Position numbers and translations under genes: made by a program
The notes under the pieces: generated by a model
Told to the model about the DNA's origin: nothing
Databases searched by the model: none
The model's input: only the letters and a program-made list of their open reading frames with translations
Part shown: positions 8,729 through 18,990 of the stretch, piece by piece
How the letters are laid out: each line of letters begins with the position of its first letter
How positions within the stretch are numbered: position 1 is the first letter of the stretch
Source: Stygiobacter electus
Lineage (GTDB): Bacteria > Bacteroidota > Ignavibacteria > Ignavibacteriales > Melioribacteraceae
NCBI GenBank assembly: GCA_029210465.1
Contig: JARGDL010000005.1
Location: 85,366-147,453, forward strand
Length of the DNA: 62,088 nucleotides
Reading direction: 5' to 3'

Positions 8729-8917
8729 TTAATTCATTTAAAAGTTGTGGCAAAATAAACATTCAAAAAGAAATCTCAAATAATTTTATAAGAAATTGAT
8801 TTATAATTTCGAAAAAAAATTGTAACCCAAAAGTTTAATCTATTGAGGCTTTATTTTAATCTATACAAAATTTATTTATCTTAGAAGCACATAAATTAAA
8901 TCTATATTGGAGAAAAA

Positions 8918-9040
8918 ATGGAACAAGAAAAAAAGAATGAAAAATTAGATACAATCGGTTTCTACTTCCTACTTGGAATTCTTGGATTAAGTCTTCTCTT
9001 TTTATTTGGATACATAATTTATTCTTCAATTTTTGGATAA
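8918..9040 (+). CDS. 40-residue membrane microprotein upstream of kup
   Basis: The ATG at 8918 follows 'TTGGAGAAAAA' (GGAG 8909-8912, spacing 5). The product is 40 residues: a charged N-terminus (MEQEKKNEKLD) and one hydrophobic helix (about 12-38), ending in 'SSIFG'. It ends 35 nt before the kup start in the same direction and is likely co-transcribed. Its size and topology are like known small subunits of transporters such as KdpF, but there is no homology basis for calling it that. A good ribosome binding site, codon use like its neighbours and position support it as a real gene. Confidence 0.6.
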   Translation: MEQEKKNEKLDTIGFYFLLGILGLSLLFLFGYIIYSSIFG

Positions 9041-9075
9041 GATTTATCGAATCACACCTCAACTGAAAATTACCA

Positions 9076-10911
9076 ATGGATAAAGCAAATACCGAACAAA
9101 CAAAGTTCGGTGAAGTAATTAAAGCGATGGGACTTGTATTTGGCGATATTGGAACAAGTCCAATCTATACTTTAACAGTTATCTTTTTAGTTACTGCACC
9201 AACACAACAAAATGTTTACGGTGTTTTATCACTTGTATTTTGGACAATGATAATTCTTGTTGCTGTTGAATATACAATTCTTGCAATGAGTTTAAGTTCC
9301 AAAGGGGAAGGTGGAATTGTAGTATTAAAAGAAATATTAAGCAGTTATGTTAAAAATGGTCGTTCAGTAACATTAATTGCTTATTTGAGTTACATAGGTG
9401 TTTCTCTTTTAATGGGGGATGGTGTAATTACACCGGCAATTAGTATTCTTTCTGCTGTTGAAGGTCTTCAATATATTCCCGGGTTAGAACATATTGGAAT
9501 AAGTGAAATTGTTATCATTACTTTAATTATTACAATACTACTCTTCTCTGTTCAATCGAAAGGAACAGATAAAGTTGCCTCTTCGTTTGGACCAATTATG
9601 GTAATTTGGTTTTCATCCTTATTTATTTCGGGATTAATTTCTTTATTACACAATCCAAAAGTTTTGTATGCGGTATCTCCTCACTATGCTATTGATTTTA
9701 TGCTTCACAATGGATTTACAGGATTTATAGTTTTATCCGAAGTTATACTTTGTGCAACAGGGGGCGAAGCTCTTTATGCTGATATGGGACATCTTGGAAA
9801 AACCCCAATTAAAAAAGCATGGCACTTTGTTTTTATTGCATTAGTTATAAATTATTTTGGTCAAGGTGCATTTGTTCTTTCATTAAATCAAGGAGAAGTA
9901 ACAAAGCTTAATGTTTTATTTGGAATGGTTAAAAGCCAACAAAAATTTTTATACATTCCATTTTTAATTTTAACGTTGATGGCAACAATTATTGCATCTC
10001 AAGCAATGATTAGTGCTGTATTCTCTTTGGTTTATCAGGGAATAAGAACTCATATCTTTCCATTGTTTAGAGTTAGTTATACATCTTCACATTTGAAATC
10101 TCAGATTTATATTAACTCTGTTAATTGGGCTTTGATGATTTCTGTAATTTTTATGATCCTTTTATTTAAAGAATCAAAAAATTTGGCAGCAGCTTATGGA
10201 TTTGCAGTTACAGCAACAATGACTTTAAGTACCGTTTTTATGATATGGATTTTTTCAAAGCAAAAAGATAAATTAAAATTAGCATTAGCTTTATTTGTTA
10301 TTCTTGTTAATATTAACTTTTTAATTGCTGTTTTTACAAAACTTCCACATGGCGGTTATTGGTCGGTTGTTATTGGTGCAATTGCATTTTTAACTATTTA
10401 CATTTGGGTTAAAGGAAATAAAACTGTTTTTAAATCTTTTCGTTCATTACCGATTGATACTTATTTAGTTAGTTATGAGCAAATTTATGAAAGTGGAAAC
10501 ATTCTACCCGGCACCGCTTTATTTTTCACAAAAAGTTTGGATATGATTCCTCCTTATATGGTTCATAGTACAATTCGCGGTGGAATAATTTATGAGCATA
10601 ATGTATTAGTATCTGTTGTTACTATGGATTCACCTCGTGGTGTTCAAAAACTTTATGTTCCTGAAATTGCAGAAGGTTTAAGTGGTTTGGAAATTCAAGT
10701 TGGTTATATGGAAAGACTGGATATTCCAAAAATTTTGAAAGAAACTGATATAGATGCTAAAGTGATGTTTTATGGTGTTGATGATATTAAAGCCAAAAGA
10801 CTTTATTTGAAAATATTTTCTTTTATTAAAAAAGTTACACCAAACTTTGTTCAATTCCTCGAGCTGCCTTATCATAAACTTCATGGTGTGTTAACAAGAA
10901 TAGAAATTTAA
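9076..10911 (+). CDS. kup: Kup-family potassium uptake permease
   Basis: 611 residues. The N-terminus 'AMGLVFGDIGTSPIYTL' is the Kup/HAK/KT signature, followed by 'SSKGEGGIVVLKEIL', 'GDGVITPAISILSAVEG' and 'GGEALYADMGHLG', all conserved in proton-coupled K+ symporters. About 12 transmembrane helices precede a cytoplasmic C-terminal domain (about 465-611). It imports K+ into the cytoplasm. A 40-residue membrane protein gene lies 35 nt upstream. Its last 4 nt overlap the convergent oxidoreductase gene, so there is no room for a terminator. Confidence 0.93.
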   Translation: MDKANTEQTKFGEVIKAMGLVFGDIGTSPIYTLTVIFLVTAPTQQNVYGVLSLVFWTMIILVAVEYTILAMSLSSKGEGGIVVLKEILSSYVKNGRSVTLIAYLSYIGVSLLMGDGVITPAISILSAVEGLQYIPGLEHIGISEIVIITLIITILLFSVQSKGTDKVASSFGPIMVIWFSSLFISGLISLLHNPKVLYAVSPHYAIDFMLHNGFTGFIVLSEVILCATGGEALYADMGHLGKTPIKKAWHFVFIALVINYFGQGAFVLSLNQGEVTKLNVLFGMVKSQQKFLYIPFLILTLMATIIASQAMISAVFSLVYQGIRTHIFPLFRVSYTSSHLKSQIYINSVNWALMISVIFMILLFKESKNLAAAYGFAVTATMTLSTVFMIWIFSKQKDKLKLALALFVILVNINFLIAVFTKLPHGGYWSVVIGAIAFLTIYIWVKGNKTVFKSFRSLPIDTYLVSYEQIYESGNILPGTALFFTKSLDMIPPYMVHSTIRGGIIYEHNVLVSVVTMDSPRGVQKLYVPEIAEGLSGLEIQVGYMERLDIPKILKETDIDAKVMFYGVDDIKAKRLYLKIFSFIKKVTPNFVQFLELPYHKLHGVLTRIEI

Positions 10912-11717
10912 AAGAGAAAATTTTTTACCATTTCAAATGATAGATCCCAAAATTTTTCACAAACTTTTTTATCATAAGTAATCGAATGAGATTGTGAAAT
11001 TTGTTTGTCAACAAAATACTCTCCTGAATATTTCTGAATGTTATCTGATGTTGCAAGGTAAATAGATGTTTCAGCACCTTTTTGCAAACTTGCACCTGTA
11101 ATGTTAAATCCTTGCATTAACAATTTTGTGGAAATTACTCCCGGATGTAAAGAATAAGTTGTAACAGTTGAACCATTAAGTTTTCTGTTTAATTCTTTTG
11201 TGAATAAAATATTAGCAAGTTTTGATAATGCATAAGCATAATACGCTTCATAAAATTTTTCAGCATTTAAGTTTTCCCAATCAAGCTGAGAATTCTGATG
11301 AGCAATTGAACTTACATTAATTATTCTTCCATCATTACTTTTTTTAATTAAGTCAATTAAAAGATTTGTTAATAAGAAATGAGAAAGATGATTAACTTGA
11401 AATGTTGTTTCATATCCATCTTTTGTCAAAACTTTTTTATTCATATAAACGCCGGCATTATTTATAAGTACATCAATCTTTTCAAACTTGTTTTTTATTC
11501 CTTCAGCAAAATTTTTAACTTCATTTAAAGAAGAGAAATCCGATACAAATCCATCAACATTGTTTGAATATAAAGATTTAATTTCATCTACAGTTTTTTC
11601 CACCCGCTCGCCATTTCTTCCATGAATTAAAACATGAAAACCTTTTGCTGACAGTTCAATTGCTGTTTGTTTTCCAATTCCATCAGTTGAGCCGGTGATT
11701 AAAATTATTTTTCCCAT
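10908..11717 (-). CDS. SDR-family oxidoreductase
   Basis: 269 residues, a classical short-chain dehydrogenase/reductase. The Rossmann motif 'ITGSTDGIGKQTA' is at 6-18, then 'INNAGVY', the catalytic Ser in 'INVSSIAHQ' and the Tyr-x3-Lys pair in 'YAYALSKLAN'. The pattern 'NHLSHFLLTNLL' and 'SLHPGVISTKL' is typical of the retinol dehydrogenase/WW-domain oxidoreductase-like subgroup that uses NADP(H). The substrate is unknown. It lies downstream of uvrB in the same direction but is separated by the hairpin repeat array at 11756-11985. Confidence 0.88.
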   Translation of the reverse strand: MGKIILITGSTDGIGKQTAIELSAKGFHVLIHGRNGERVEKTVDEIKSLYSNNVDGFVSDFSSLNEVKNFAEGIKNKFEKIDVLINNAGVYMNKKVLTKDGYETTFQVNHLSHFLLTNLLIDLIKKSNDGRIINVSSIAHQNSQLDWENLNAEKFYEAYYAYALSKLANILFTKELNRKLNGSTVTTYSLHPGVISTKLLMQGFNITGASLQKGAETSIYLATSDNIQKYSGEYFVDKQISQSHSITYDKKVCEKFWDLSFEMVKNFLF

Positions 11718-11755
11718 TATTATTTATAGATAGTTGTTATTTGTTTAGTTAATTC

Positions 11756-11985
11756 GTCATCCCTCGACAAGCTCGGGATGACAATTGATGTCACACCGAG
11801 TAAAGTCGAGGTGTGACTTTGCAAACAATCTTTTATATGTTATCCCTCGACAAGCTCGAGATGACAATTGATGTCACACCGAGTAAAAAGTCGAGGTGTG
11901 ACTTTGCAAACAATCTTTTATATGTTATCCCTCGACAAGCTCGGGATGACATATAAAGTCATGGTGAGCCAAGTCGAACCATGAC
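11756..11985. repeat. Tandem 83/85-bp intergenic repeat of dyad hairpins
   Basis: Units start at 11759, 11842 and 11927 (periods 83 and 85), the third truncated. Each full unit holds two dyads: (GTC)ATCCC..GGGATGAC (one copy GAGATGAC) and GTCACACC..GGTGTGAC, then 'TTTGCAAACAATCTTTTATATGTT'-like spacer. The last unit ends in another dyad, GTCATGGT..ACCATGAC (11958-11985). The two-A difference in unit 2 (GAGTAAAAAGTC against GAGTAAAGTC) shows it is still changing. It resembles REP-type intergenic elements, not a CRISPR array. Confidence 0.85.
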
Positions 11986-11995
11986 AGAAATTATT

Positions 11996-14011
11996 TTATT
12001 TAATCAACTTTTTCAATTTTTCAATTTCATCGCGTAAAAATGCGGCACGTTCAAATTCTAAATCTTTAGCTGCAGCAAGCATTTCATCTGTCATTTGTTC
12101 AATTAATTCCTCTCGTTGCTCTTTGCTCATATATTTTATTACAGGTTCAGCAATTTTAGTAAATGCCGCTTCTTCTTTGTCATAATCTTTCTTTCTTAAT
12201 TCTGCTATAGAAGTTGATGATAAAATTTCTTCAACACTTTTATAAATTGTCTCTGGTTTGATGCCATGCTTTTCATTGTACTCCATTTGAATTTTTCTTC
12301 TTCTGTTTGTTTCTTCAATTACTTTGCGCATAGATTCAGTAATTTTGTCAGCATACATAATTACTTTGCCATTAACATTACGTGCCGTTCTTCCTGCTGT
12401 TTGCATTAATGAACGCTCGCTTCTTAAAAATCCTTCTTTATCAGCATCAATAATTCCAACTAAAGAAACCTCGGGTAAATCTAAACCTTCTCGTAAAAGA
12501 TTGACGCCAACTAAAACATCAAAATCACCGATTCTTAGATCACGAATAATTTCAACTCTTTCAAGAGCATCAATATCGCTGTGGATGTAACGAACTTTAA
12601 TTTTTAGTTTATCGAGATAATCGGCTAAGTCTTCTGCCATTTTTTTTGTTAATGTTGTTACAAGCACTCTTTCTTTTTGTTCTACTCGCTTTCTAATTTC
12701 ATTAATCAAATCATCAATTTGACCTTTGATTGGACGAACTTCAATTTCAGGATCGAGTAATCCTGTTGGACGAATAATTTGTTCAACAAAAACACCTTTG
12801 CTTTTTTCTAATTCATAATCTGCTGGAGTTGCACTAACATAAATTGCTTGATTAACCATTGATTCAAACTCATCAAATTTTAATGGACGATTATCTAAAG
12901 CACTTGGCAATCTGAAACCATATTCAACTAAAACTTCTTTTCTTGCACGGTCTCCGTTATACATTCCACGTATTTGAGGAATTGTAACGTGTGATTCATC
13001 TATTATAAGTAAATAATCTTTTGGAAAATAATCGAACAAACAATATGGACGTGAACCAGGTGGTCTTCCATCCATGTGTCGAGAATAATTTTCAATGCCA
13101 GAGCAATATCCAATTTCTCTCATCATTTCGATATCAAAACGTGTTCGCTGTTCTAATCGTTGAGCTTCAACATATTTTTCCTGTGACCATAAATATTTTA
13201 ATCTTTCTTTCAATTCTTCTTCAATTGAAATAATAGCACGATTAACTTGATCTTTTGTGGTAACAAAATATTTTGCTGGATAAATTGGTACTGAATCCAC
13301 TTCGCGAATTACATCACCAGTTATTGAATCAATTATTGAGAGTCTTTCTATTTCATCACCCCAAAATTCAACACGAACGGCTTCTTCATATTGATAAGCG
13401 GGAATGATTTCAACAACATCGCCTCGTGCACGAAAAGTACCGCGTGTAAAATCTGCATCGTTACGAATGAAATAAATATCAATTAAATTTCTTAAAAGTC
13501 TTTTCCGTTCAATAGTTTGACCTTTTCTTAAAAACAAAATTTGGCGGGCATATTGATCCGGAGCTCCGATTCCATAAATGCAAGAAACACTTGCAACAAT
13601 TATTACATCATTTCTACCTTCTATTAATGCTGTTGTGGCTTTCAAACGAAGGCGATCAATTTCTTCGTTAACAGAAAAATCTTTTTCTATATATAAATCT
13701 CTTTTTACAACATACGCTTCGGGCTGATAGTAATCGTAATATGAAATAAAAAACTCAACTGCATTATTTGGAAAAAATGATTTAAATTCGGAATATAGTT
13801 GAGCGGCTAAAGTTTTATTATGAGAAATAATTAAAGTCGGGCGATTATACTCTTTGATAACGTGAGACATAGTAAATGTTTTTCCACTTCCTGTTACACC
13901 AAGCAAAACTTGATGTTTATCGCCACGATTTAATCCTTCAACTAATTCTTTTATAGCCTTCGGCTGATCGCCCGAAGGTTGATAACTTGATACTAATTCA
14001 AATTTGTTCAT
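11996..14011 (-). CDS. uvrB: UvrABC system protein B
   Basis: 671 residues, full family length. Walker A '[10 protein letters not shown]', the beta-hairpin region '[13 protein letters not shown]', the helicase II motif 'IIDESHV', '[11 protein letters not shown]' and motif VI '[19 protein letters not shown]' are all present. The C-terminal UVR motif (about 635-670) that contacts UvrC is intact. UvrB is the damage-verifying ATPase of nucleotide excision repair, loaded by UvrA and then binding UvrC. No uvrA or uvrC is in the window, as is usual. Confidence 0.97.
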   Translation of the reverse strand: MNKFELVSSYQPSGDQPKAIKELVEGLNRGDKHQVLLGVTGSGKTFTMSHVIKEYNRPTLIISHNKTLAAQLYSEFKSFFPNNAVEFFISYYDYYQPEAYVVKRDLYIEKDFSVNEEIDRLRLKATTALIEGRNDVIIVASVSCIYGIGAPDQYARQILFLRKGQTIERKRLLRNLIDIYFIRNDADFTRGTFRARGDVVEIIPAYQYEEAVRVEFWGDEIERLSIIDSITGDVIREVDSVPIYPAKYFVTTKDQVNRAIISIEEELKERLKYLWSQEKYVEAQRLEQRTRFDIEMMREIGYCSGIENYSRHMDGRPPGSRPYCLFDYFPKDYLLIIDESHVTIPQIRGMYNGDRARKEVLVEYGFRLPSALDNRPLKFDEFESMVNQAIYVSATPADYELEKSKGVFVEQIIRPTGLLDPEIEVRPIKGQIDDLINEIRKRVEQKERVLVTTLTKKMAEDLADYLDKLKIKVRYIHSDIDALERVEIIRDLRIGDFDVLVGVNLLREGLDLPEVSLVGIIDADKEGFLRSERSLMQTAGRTARNVNGKVIMYADKITESMRKVIEETNRRRKIQMEYNEKHGIKPETIYKSVEEILSSTSIAELRKKDYDKEEAAFTKIAEPVIKYMSKEQREELIEQMTDEMLAAAKDLEFERAAFLRDEIEKLKKLIK

Positions 14012-14101
14012 ATGTATTTTTTCAAAATTTAATCTGTTAATATAATAAGTAAGTTTATTCTGTTGTTTATTTAGTTTACAAATATTTCAACCATTATTTT
14101 T

Positions 14102-14109
14102 TATTTTTG
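14102..14109 (+). promoter_or_regulatory. Bacteroidota-type -7 promoter box
   Basis: TATTTTTG fits TAnnTTTG and lies 23 nt before the ATG of the DUF3078 gene. No clear -33 box was identified, so this is a weak call. Confidence 0.35.
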
Positions 14110-14132
14110 CAAAGTCAAAATAAAGAGATAGC

Positions 14133-14972
14133 ATGAAGAAAATTTTTTTTATTCTTGTTTTAATTTTTACTTTTAATACATTTGCACTGGTGCAAGATTC
14201 ATTAAAGAACAAATGGATCCCATCTTTAGTTACAAATATTGGATTTAACCAAGTTGCATTTTCAAATTGGGTTAAAGGTGGAGAAAATTCAATTGCTTGG
14301 TCAATTTTAGCAAATTTTAGTTACAACAACACAAGCGATTTATGGACATATAAAAATTCATTGAAAGGATTGTTTGGAAGATCAAAAATTGGCAGTGGAA
14401 ATTATATAACAACCGATAATGATTTATATATTGAAAACTTAGTATCGTATAATGTTGGCTGGGCAGTTAGTCCATATTTATCAAATTCAATCAGAACACA
14501 AATTACAAAAGGATATGATTACAAGTCTTCACCAACAAAACAAATTAGCGATTTATTTGATCCAGGCTATATAACTCAAACACTTGGTTTCACTTTTGAT
14601 AAATATCCAAATATTATCACAAGATTAGGAATAGGTTTGCAAGAAGTATTTACAAATAAATTTATACAATATACGGACAATGCAACAACAACTGACGTGG
14701 AAAAATTCAAATTTGAGACAGGCATAGAGTCAGTTACAGATTTCGATTTTAAGATTGATGATAATATAATCTATAAAAGTAAACTTCGTTTGTTTTCTCA
14801 GTTTAAATCTTTAGATATATGGGATGTTCGTTTTGATAATATTATTGCTGCTAAAATTTCTAAATTAATATCGGTTAATTTCAATTTCTTAGCTATTTAC
14901 GAAAAAGCACAATCACCGAAAACACAAATTAAGGAAGGTTTACAAGTAGGATTCGTTTTCAACATACTTTAA
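14133..14972 (+). CDS. DUF3078 outer membrane beta-barrel-like protein
   Basis: 279 residues. A signal peptide (to about residue 19, 'FNTFALVQ') is followed by 'WIPSLVTNIGFNQVAFSNWVKGGENSIAWSI', the start signature of the DUF3078 family, which is widespread in Bacteroidota and relatives. Alternating hydrophobic/polar strands and a C-terminal 'EGLQVGFVFNIL' fit an outer membrane barrel. The role is unknown. The sufE-like gene starts 7 nt after its stop, so they are probably co-transcribed. Confidence 0.85.
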   Translation: MKKIFFILVLIFTFNTFALVQDSLKNKWIPSLVTNIGFNQVAFSNWVKGGENSIAWSILANFSYNNTSDLWTYKNSLKGLFGRSKIGSGNYITTDNDLYIENLVSYNVGWAVSPYLSNSIRTQITKGYDYKSSPTKQISDLFDPGYITQTLGFTFDKYPNIITRLGIGLQEVFTNKFIQYTDNATTTDVEKFKFETGIESVTDFDFKIDDNIIYKSKLRLFSQFKSLDIWDVRFDNIIAAKISKLISVNFNFLAIYEKAQSPKTQIKEGLQVGFVFNIL

Positions 14973-14979
14973 AAATTAT

Positions 14980-15411
14980 ATGACAATACAAGAAAAGCAA
15001 AATGAATTAATAAAAGAATTTGAACAATTCAATGATTGGGAAGAAAAATATTCTCACATAATTCAACTTGGTAAAAAGCTATCGCCTGTTGATGAAACAA
15101 TTAAAACAGATAAATACAAATTGAATGGTTGTCAAAGTCAGGTTTGGATAAACGCAAAATTTGAAAATAATAAAATTTATTTTGAAGCCGATAGCGATGC
15201 TGCAATAGTAAAAGGGTTAATCGCAATTTTAATTCGTGTTTATTCTGGACACACACCGGAGGAAATACTTGCAAATCCACCAACATTTTTACAAAAAATA
15301 GGAATTGATAACCACCTTTCACCAACACGTAAAAACGGACTAGGTGCAATGATGAAACAAATTCAAATGTATGCAGTTGCATTCAAAGCGTTGAATAAAC
15401 AGCAAGGGTAA
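14980..15411 (+). CDS. sufE: SufE-family sulfur acceptor protein
   Basis: 143 residues, the usual SufE length. The active-site Cys51 is in 'KLNGCQSQVW', followed by 'FEADSDAAIVKGLIAILI' and the C-terminal 'LSPTRKNGLGAMMKQI', all typical of SufE/CsdE. Such proteins take persulfide sulfur from a SufS-type cysteine desulfurase for Fe-S cluster assembly in the cytoplasm. No sufS, B, C or D is nearby, so CsdE-like use cannot be excluded. Confidence 0.9.
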   Translation: MTIQEKQNELIKEFEQFNDWEEKYSHIIQLGKKLSPVDETIKTDKYKLNGCQSQVWINAKFENNKIYFEADSDAAIVKGLIAILIRVYSGHTPEEILANPPTFLQKIGIDNHLSPTRKNGLGAMMKQIQMYAVAFKALNKQQG

Positions 15412-15517
15412 AGATTTTTTAGAGAAATTGTTTTATTATTTATTAACATTTCACTTACTAAAAATTCTTTCTCGTTTCAATTACCAGTTTGATCAGTATA
15501 TTGTTCTTATCATTTCT

Positions 15518-15525
15518 TATATTTG
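15518..15525 (+). promoter_or_regulatory. Bacteroidota-type -7 promoter box before alaS
   Basis: TATATTTG fits TAnnTTTG, 23 nt before the alaS ATG. A TTTG lies at 15488-15491 but at 26 nt spacing, longer than the usual ~19-21, so the upstream element is uncertain. Confidence 0.4.
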
Positions 15526-15548
15526 CCCACTAAAAAATATGATTTAAA

Positions 15549-18158
15549 ATGACATCAAACGAAATTAGACAACAGTTTTTAGACTTTTTCAAAGGTAAAG
15601 ATCATCGTATTGTACCAAGTGCGCCTGTTGTGCCGCATGGTGATCCAACTCTTCTTTTTACTAATGCTGGAATGAATCAATTTAAAGATGTTTTTCTTGG
15701 CACAGGTTCTCGCGATTATAAACGCGCCGCCGATACTCAAAAATGTATTCGCGTTTCTGGTAAACATAACGATTTGGAAGAGGTTGGTTACGATACTTAT
15801 CATCATACTTTTTTTGAAATGCTTGGTAATTGGAGCTTCGGTGATTATTATAAAAAGGAAGCAATTGCTTGGGCTTGGGAATTGTTAACTGAAGTTTGGA
15901 ACCTTCCTAAAGAAAGATTGTGGGCTACTGTTTATCGAACTGATGATGAAGCTTTTAATTTTTGGAAAAAAGAAACTGATATTAATCCAAATCATATTTT
16001 AAGATTTGACGAAAAAGATAATTTCTGGGAAATGGGTGAAACTGGTCCATGCGGTCCATGTTCTGAAATTCATATCAATTTAAGCGATGACCTTGAAGCT
16101 GCTCATTTAGTTAATGCTGGCTCGCCACTTTGTATTGAAATCTGGAATTTAGTTTTCATTCAATATAATCGTGATGAAAATGGTCAACTTCATGAACTTC
16201 CTGCAAAACATGTTGATACAGGAATGGGGTTCGAAAGAATTTGCGCTGTTCTTCAAAACAAGAAATCAAATTATGATACAGATGTTTTTACTCCAATTAT
16301 AAACGCAATTGAAAAACTTTCAAAAAGGAATTATAACAATCAACTTTTGCCGAATGATAATTCTATTGATGGTAAAAATAATGTTTCGATGCGCGTTATT
16401 GCAGATCATATTCGAACATTAACTTTTGCTATTGGTGATGGTGCTACTCCCGGAAATGAAGGACGCGGTTATGTTTTGAGAAGATTGTTAAGAAGAGCTT
16501 CACGTTACGGAAGAAAATTAGATTTGAAAGAACCATTTTTATACAAACTTGTTGATGTTGTTGTTAAAAATTTTTCCCATGTATTTCCAGAAATAAAAAC
16601 AAATCAATCACAAATTGAAAAAATTATTAAAGCAGAAGAAGAAAGTTTTAATGCAACTCTTGATAGAGGGATTGAACTTTTTGATTCACTTACAAAAAAA
16701 TTAAATGCAAAAAATGAAAAAGTAATTTCTGGCGAAGATGTTTTTAAACTTTATGATACTTATGGATTTCCTGTTGATTTAACTGCAGTAATGGCTCGTG
16801 AAAATGGATTTACAATTGATGAAAACCGATTTAACGAATTGATGAATGAACAAAAAGATAGAGCAAGAAAATCAACTAAAGAAAAAATTGGAAAAGTTGC
16901 AGCTTCAATTTCTAATCTCGATGATTTTAATTTGATTAACAACAGCCCTACAATTTTTACTGGTTATGATGAATTAACAACTAAAGCTAAAATTATTGGA
17001 TTCAAAAAAGAAGACAGTAAAATTTTTATTGTTTTAGATAGAACGCCTTTTTATGTTGAATCGGGTGGACAAATTAGTGATACAGGAATAATAACAATTG
17101 GCGATAAAAAATTATCAGTTGTTGAGCTAATTAAAATAAATAATCAAGTTGTTCATGTTTGTGAAATAAATGAAGAAATAAAAATTGAAAACGGAAAAGA
17201 AGCAATTGCAGAAGTTGATAAAGTAAGGCGATGGAATATTATGAGAAATCATTCGGCAACGCATTTTCTTCATAAAGCAATACGACAAGTATTAGGAACA
17301 CACGTACAACAAGCGGGTTCTTATGTTGGTCCTGATAGATTAAGATTTGATTTTAATCATTTCGAAAAAGTAAGTAAAGCTGAACTTGATTCAATTGAAC
17401 AAATTGTAAATGAAAAATTAAGAGAAAATATTCCAATGATTCATCATCGTGATACACCTTTTGACAAAGCAAAAAAAATGGGTGCATTAATGTTTTTTGG
17501 TGATAAGTATGGTGATAAAGTAAATGTTGTTCAGTTTGGTGATTTCACTATGGAATTTTGCGGCGGAACTCATGTTCAAAATAGTTCTCAAATTGGATTA
17601 TTAAAAATTATAAGTGAATCATCAATTGCAAGTGGTGTAAGAAGAATTGAAGCAGTTACAGGCGAAGGTGTTGAAAAATATATCAAAGAACAGCAACTGA
17701 AAATTGATAACTTAGAATTAAGAGTTAATGAGTTTATTGAAGAAAAAAAGAAATTAGAAAAAGAATTATCTGAATTAAAATTAAAAGAGAAACTCGGTGG
17801 CATTGATTCAATAATTTCATCTTCAATTGAAATAAATGGAATTAAAATTTTCAAAGGAAAAGTTGAAGCGGCAAATATGGATGAATTGAAATCAATGGGT
17901 GATGAATTACGAGAAAAAATGAAAAGTGGTGTTGGAGTTTTAATTTCAGTTATCGAGGATAAAGTAGGAATAGTAACTGTTGTTTCAGATGATCTGATTA
18001 AAGAGAAAAAAATTCTGGCAGGGAACATCGTAAAACAAATAGCACAAATCGTAGGTGGAAGCGGCGGTGGTCGTCCTCACTTAGCTACTGCGGGTGGCAA
18101 AGATGTTTCTAAAATTGATGAAGCACTTGCACACGTTGATAATTTATTTAATAACTGA
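15549..18158 (+). CDS. alaS: Alanyl-tRNA synthetase
   Basis: 869 residues. The class II catalytic core has 'HHTFFEMLGNWSFGDYYKKEAI' and 'GETGPCGPCSEIH'; the editing domain has the metal site 'HSATHFLHKA' and 'CGGTHV'; the C-Ala domain ends with 'GGSGGGRPHLATAGG'. All three parts are complete, so charging and editing of tRNA-Ala should both work. truA begins 8 nt after the stop. Confidence 0.98.
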   Translation: MTSNEIRQQFLDFFKGKDHRIVPSAPVVPHGDPTLLFTNAGMNQFKDVFLGTGSRDYKRAADTQKCIRVSGKHNDLEEVGYDTYHHTFFEMLGNWSFGDYYKKEAIAWAWELLTEVWNLPKERLWATVYRTDDEAFNFWKKETDINPNHILRFDEKDNFWEMGETGPCGPCSEIHINLSDDLEAAHLVNAGSPLCIEIWNLVFIQYNRDENGQLHELPAKHVDTGMGFERICAVLQNKKSNYDTDVFTPIINAIEKLSKRNYNNQLLPNDNSIDGKNNVSMRVIADHIRTLTFAIGDGATPGNEGRGYVLRRLLRRASRYGRKLDLKEPFLYKLVDVVVKNFSHVFPEIKTNQSQIEKIIKAEEESFNATLDRGIELFDSLTKKLNAKNEKVISGEDVFKLYDTYGFPVDLTAVMARENGFTIDENRFNELMNEQKDRARKSTKEKIGKVAASISNLDDFNLINNSPTIFTGYDELTTKAKIIGFKKEDSKIFIVLDRTPFYVESGGQISDTGIITIGDKKLSVVELIKINNQVVHVCEINEEIKIENGKEAIAEVDKVRRWNIMRNHSATHFLHKAIRQVLGTHVQQAGSYVGPDRLRFDFNHFEKVSKAELDSIEQIVNEKLRENIPMIHHRDTPFDKAKKMGALMFFGDKYGDKVNVVQFGDFTMEFCGGTHVQNSSQIGLLKIISESSIASGVRRIEAVTGEGVEKYIKEQQLKIDNLELRVNEFIEEKKKLEKELSELKLKEKLGGIDSIISSSIEINGIKIFKGKVEAANMDELKSMGDELREKMKSGVGVLISVIEDKVGIVTVVSDDLIKEKKILAGNIVKQIAQIVGGSGGGRPHLATAGGKDVSKIDEALAHVDNLFNN

Positions 18159-18166
18159 GATATAAT

Positions 18167-18973
18167 TTGCGATTCAAACTTTACATTGAATATGAAGGAA
18201 CACGCTACAGCGGTTGGCAAATACAAAAAAATGCCAAAAGTATTCAAGGTAAAATTTTAGAAGCCGCAGAAAAAATATTTGGTAAAATAAAAATTGAACT
18301 AAAAGGTTCAGGTAGAACTGATGCAGGTGTGCATGCTTTGTGTCAAGTTGCACATTTGGATGTTGATACAATGCTTGCACCTGAAATTATAAGAATAAAA
18401 TTAAATGATGAACTTCCTTTTGACATTAACATTCTTGAAGTTGAAAAAGTAAATCAAAAATTTCATGCACGCCACGATGCTAAATTAAGAAGTTACATTT
18501 ACCAAATTTCTACTCGCAGAACAGCCTTCGGAAAACCATTTGTTTGGTGGATTAAAGATAAACTCGATTTCGATAAAATGAATAAAGCAGCTAAACTTTT
18601 AATTGGTATGCATGATTTTGTTTCTTTCTCAGATAAAGATGAAGAAGAAAAATCTACTAAAGTGTTTGTGGAAGACATTCAACTTAAAAAAGAAAATGAT
18701 TTAATATTGATAAGAATTATCGCCTCTCATTTTTTATGGAAAATGGTTCGAAGAATTGTCGGTGTTCTAGTTGAAATAGGTCGAGGCAAATTAAATGAAA
18801 ATGATGTAAAAAAATTTTTAGAAACAAAATCAAATGAACCAGCAAAATTCACTGCACCACCTTCCGGATTATTTTTAGAAAAAGTGATTTACGAAAACGA
18901 AAAATTATCCAATGATTTTTCAGCCTTGATAAAAATATATTCATTCACAAAAAAACAAACTAAAAATTCATAA
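18167..18973 (+). CDS. truA: tRNA pseudouridine(38-40) synthase
   Basis: 268 residues. 'FKLYIEYEGTRYSGWQIQ' opens the protein and the catalytic Asp52 is in 'GSGRTDAGVHAL'. 'FHARHDAKLRSYIYQI' and 'HFLWKMVRRIVGVLVEIGRG' are also conserved in TruA. The start is TTG at 18167: no ATG precedes the conserved 'FKLYIEYEG' strand and the TTG gives the normal N-terminus. It modifies uridines 38-40 in tRNA anticodon arms. It lies 8 nt downstream of alaS, making a two-gene tRNA operon. Confidence 0.95.
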   Translation: MRFKLYIEYEGTRYSGWQIQKNAKSIQGKILEAAEKIFGKIKIELKGSGRTDAGVHALCQVAHLDVDTMLAPEIIRIKLNDELPFDINILEVEKVNQKFHARHDAKLRSYIYQISTRRTAFGKPFVWWIKDKLDFDKMNKAAKLLIGMHDFVSFSDKDEEEKSTKVFVEDIQLKKENDLILIRIIASHFLWKMVRRIVGVLVEIGRGKLNENDVKKFLETKSNEPAKFTAPPSGLFLEKVIYENEKLSNDFSALIKIYSFTKKQTKNS

Positions 18974-18990
18974 ACTTTTAAGAGGCAATT

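Noticed and set aside
11756..11985. Repeat array as a CRISPR locus
   Set aside because: The units are contiguous and identical along their whole length; there are no unique spacers and no cas genes.
17588..18028. 146-codon antisense ORF inside alaS
   Set aside because: It mirrors the codon bias of the strongly supported alaS frame and has no protein-like domain.
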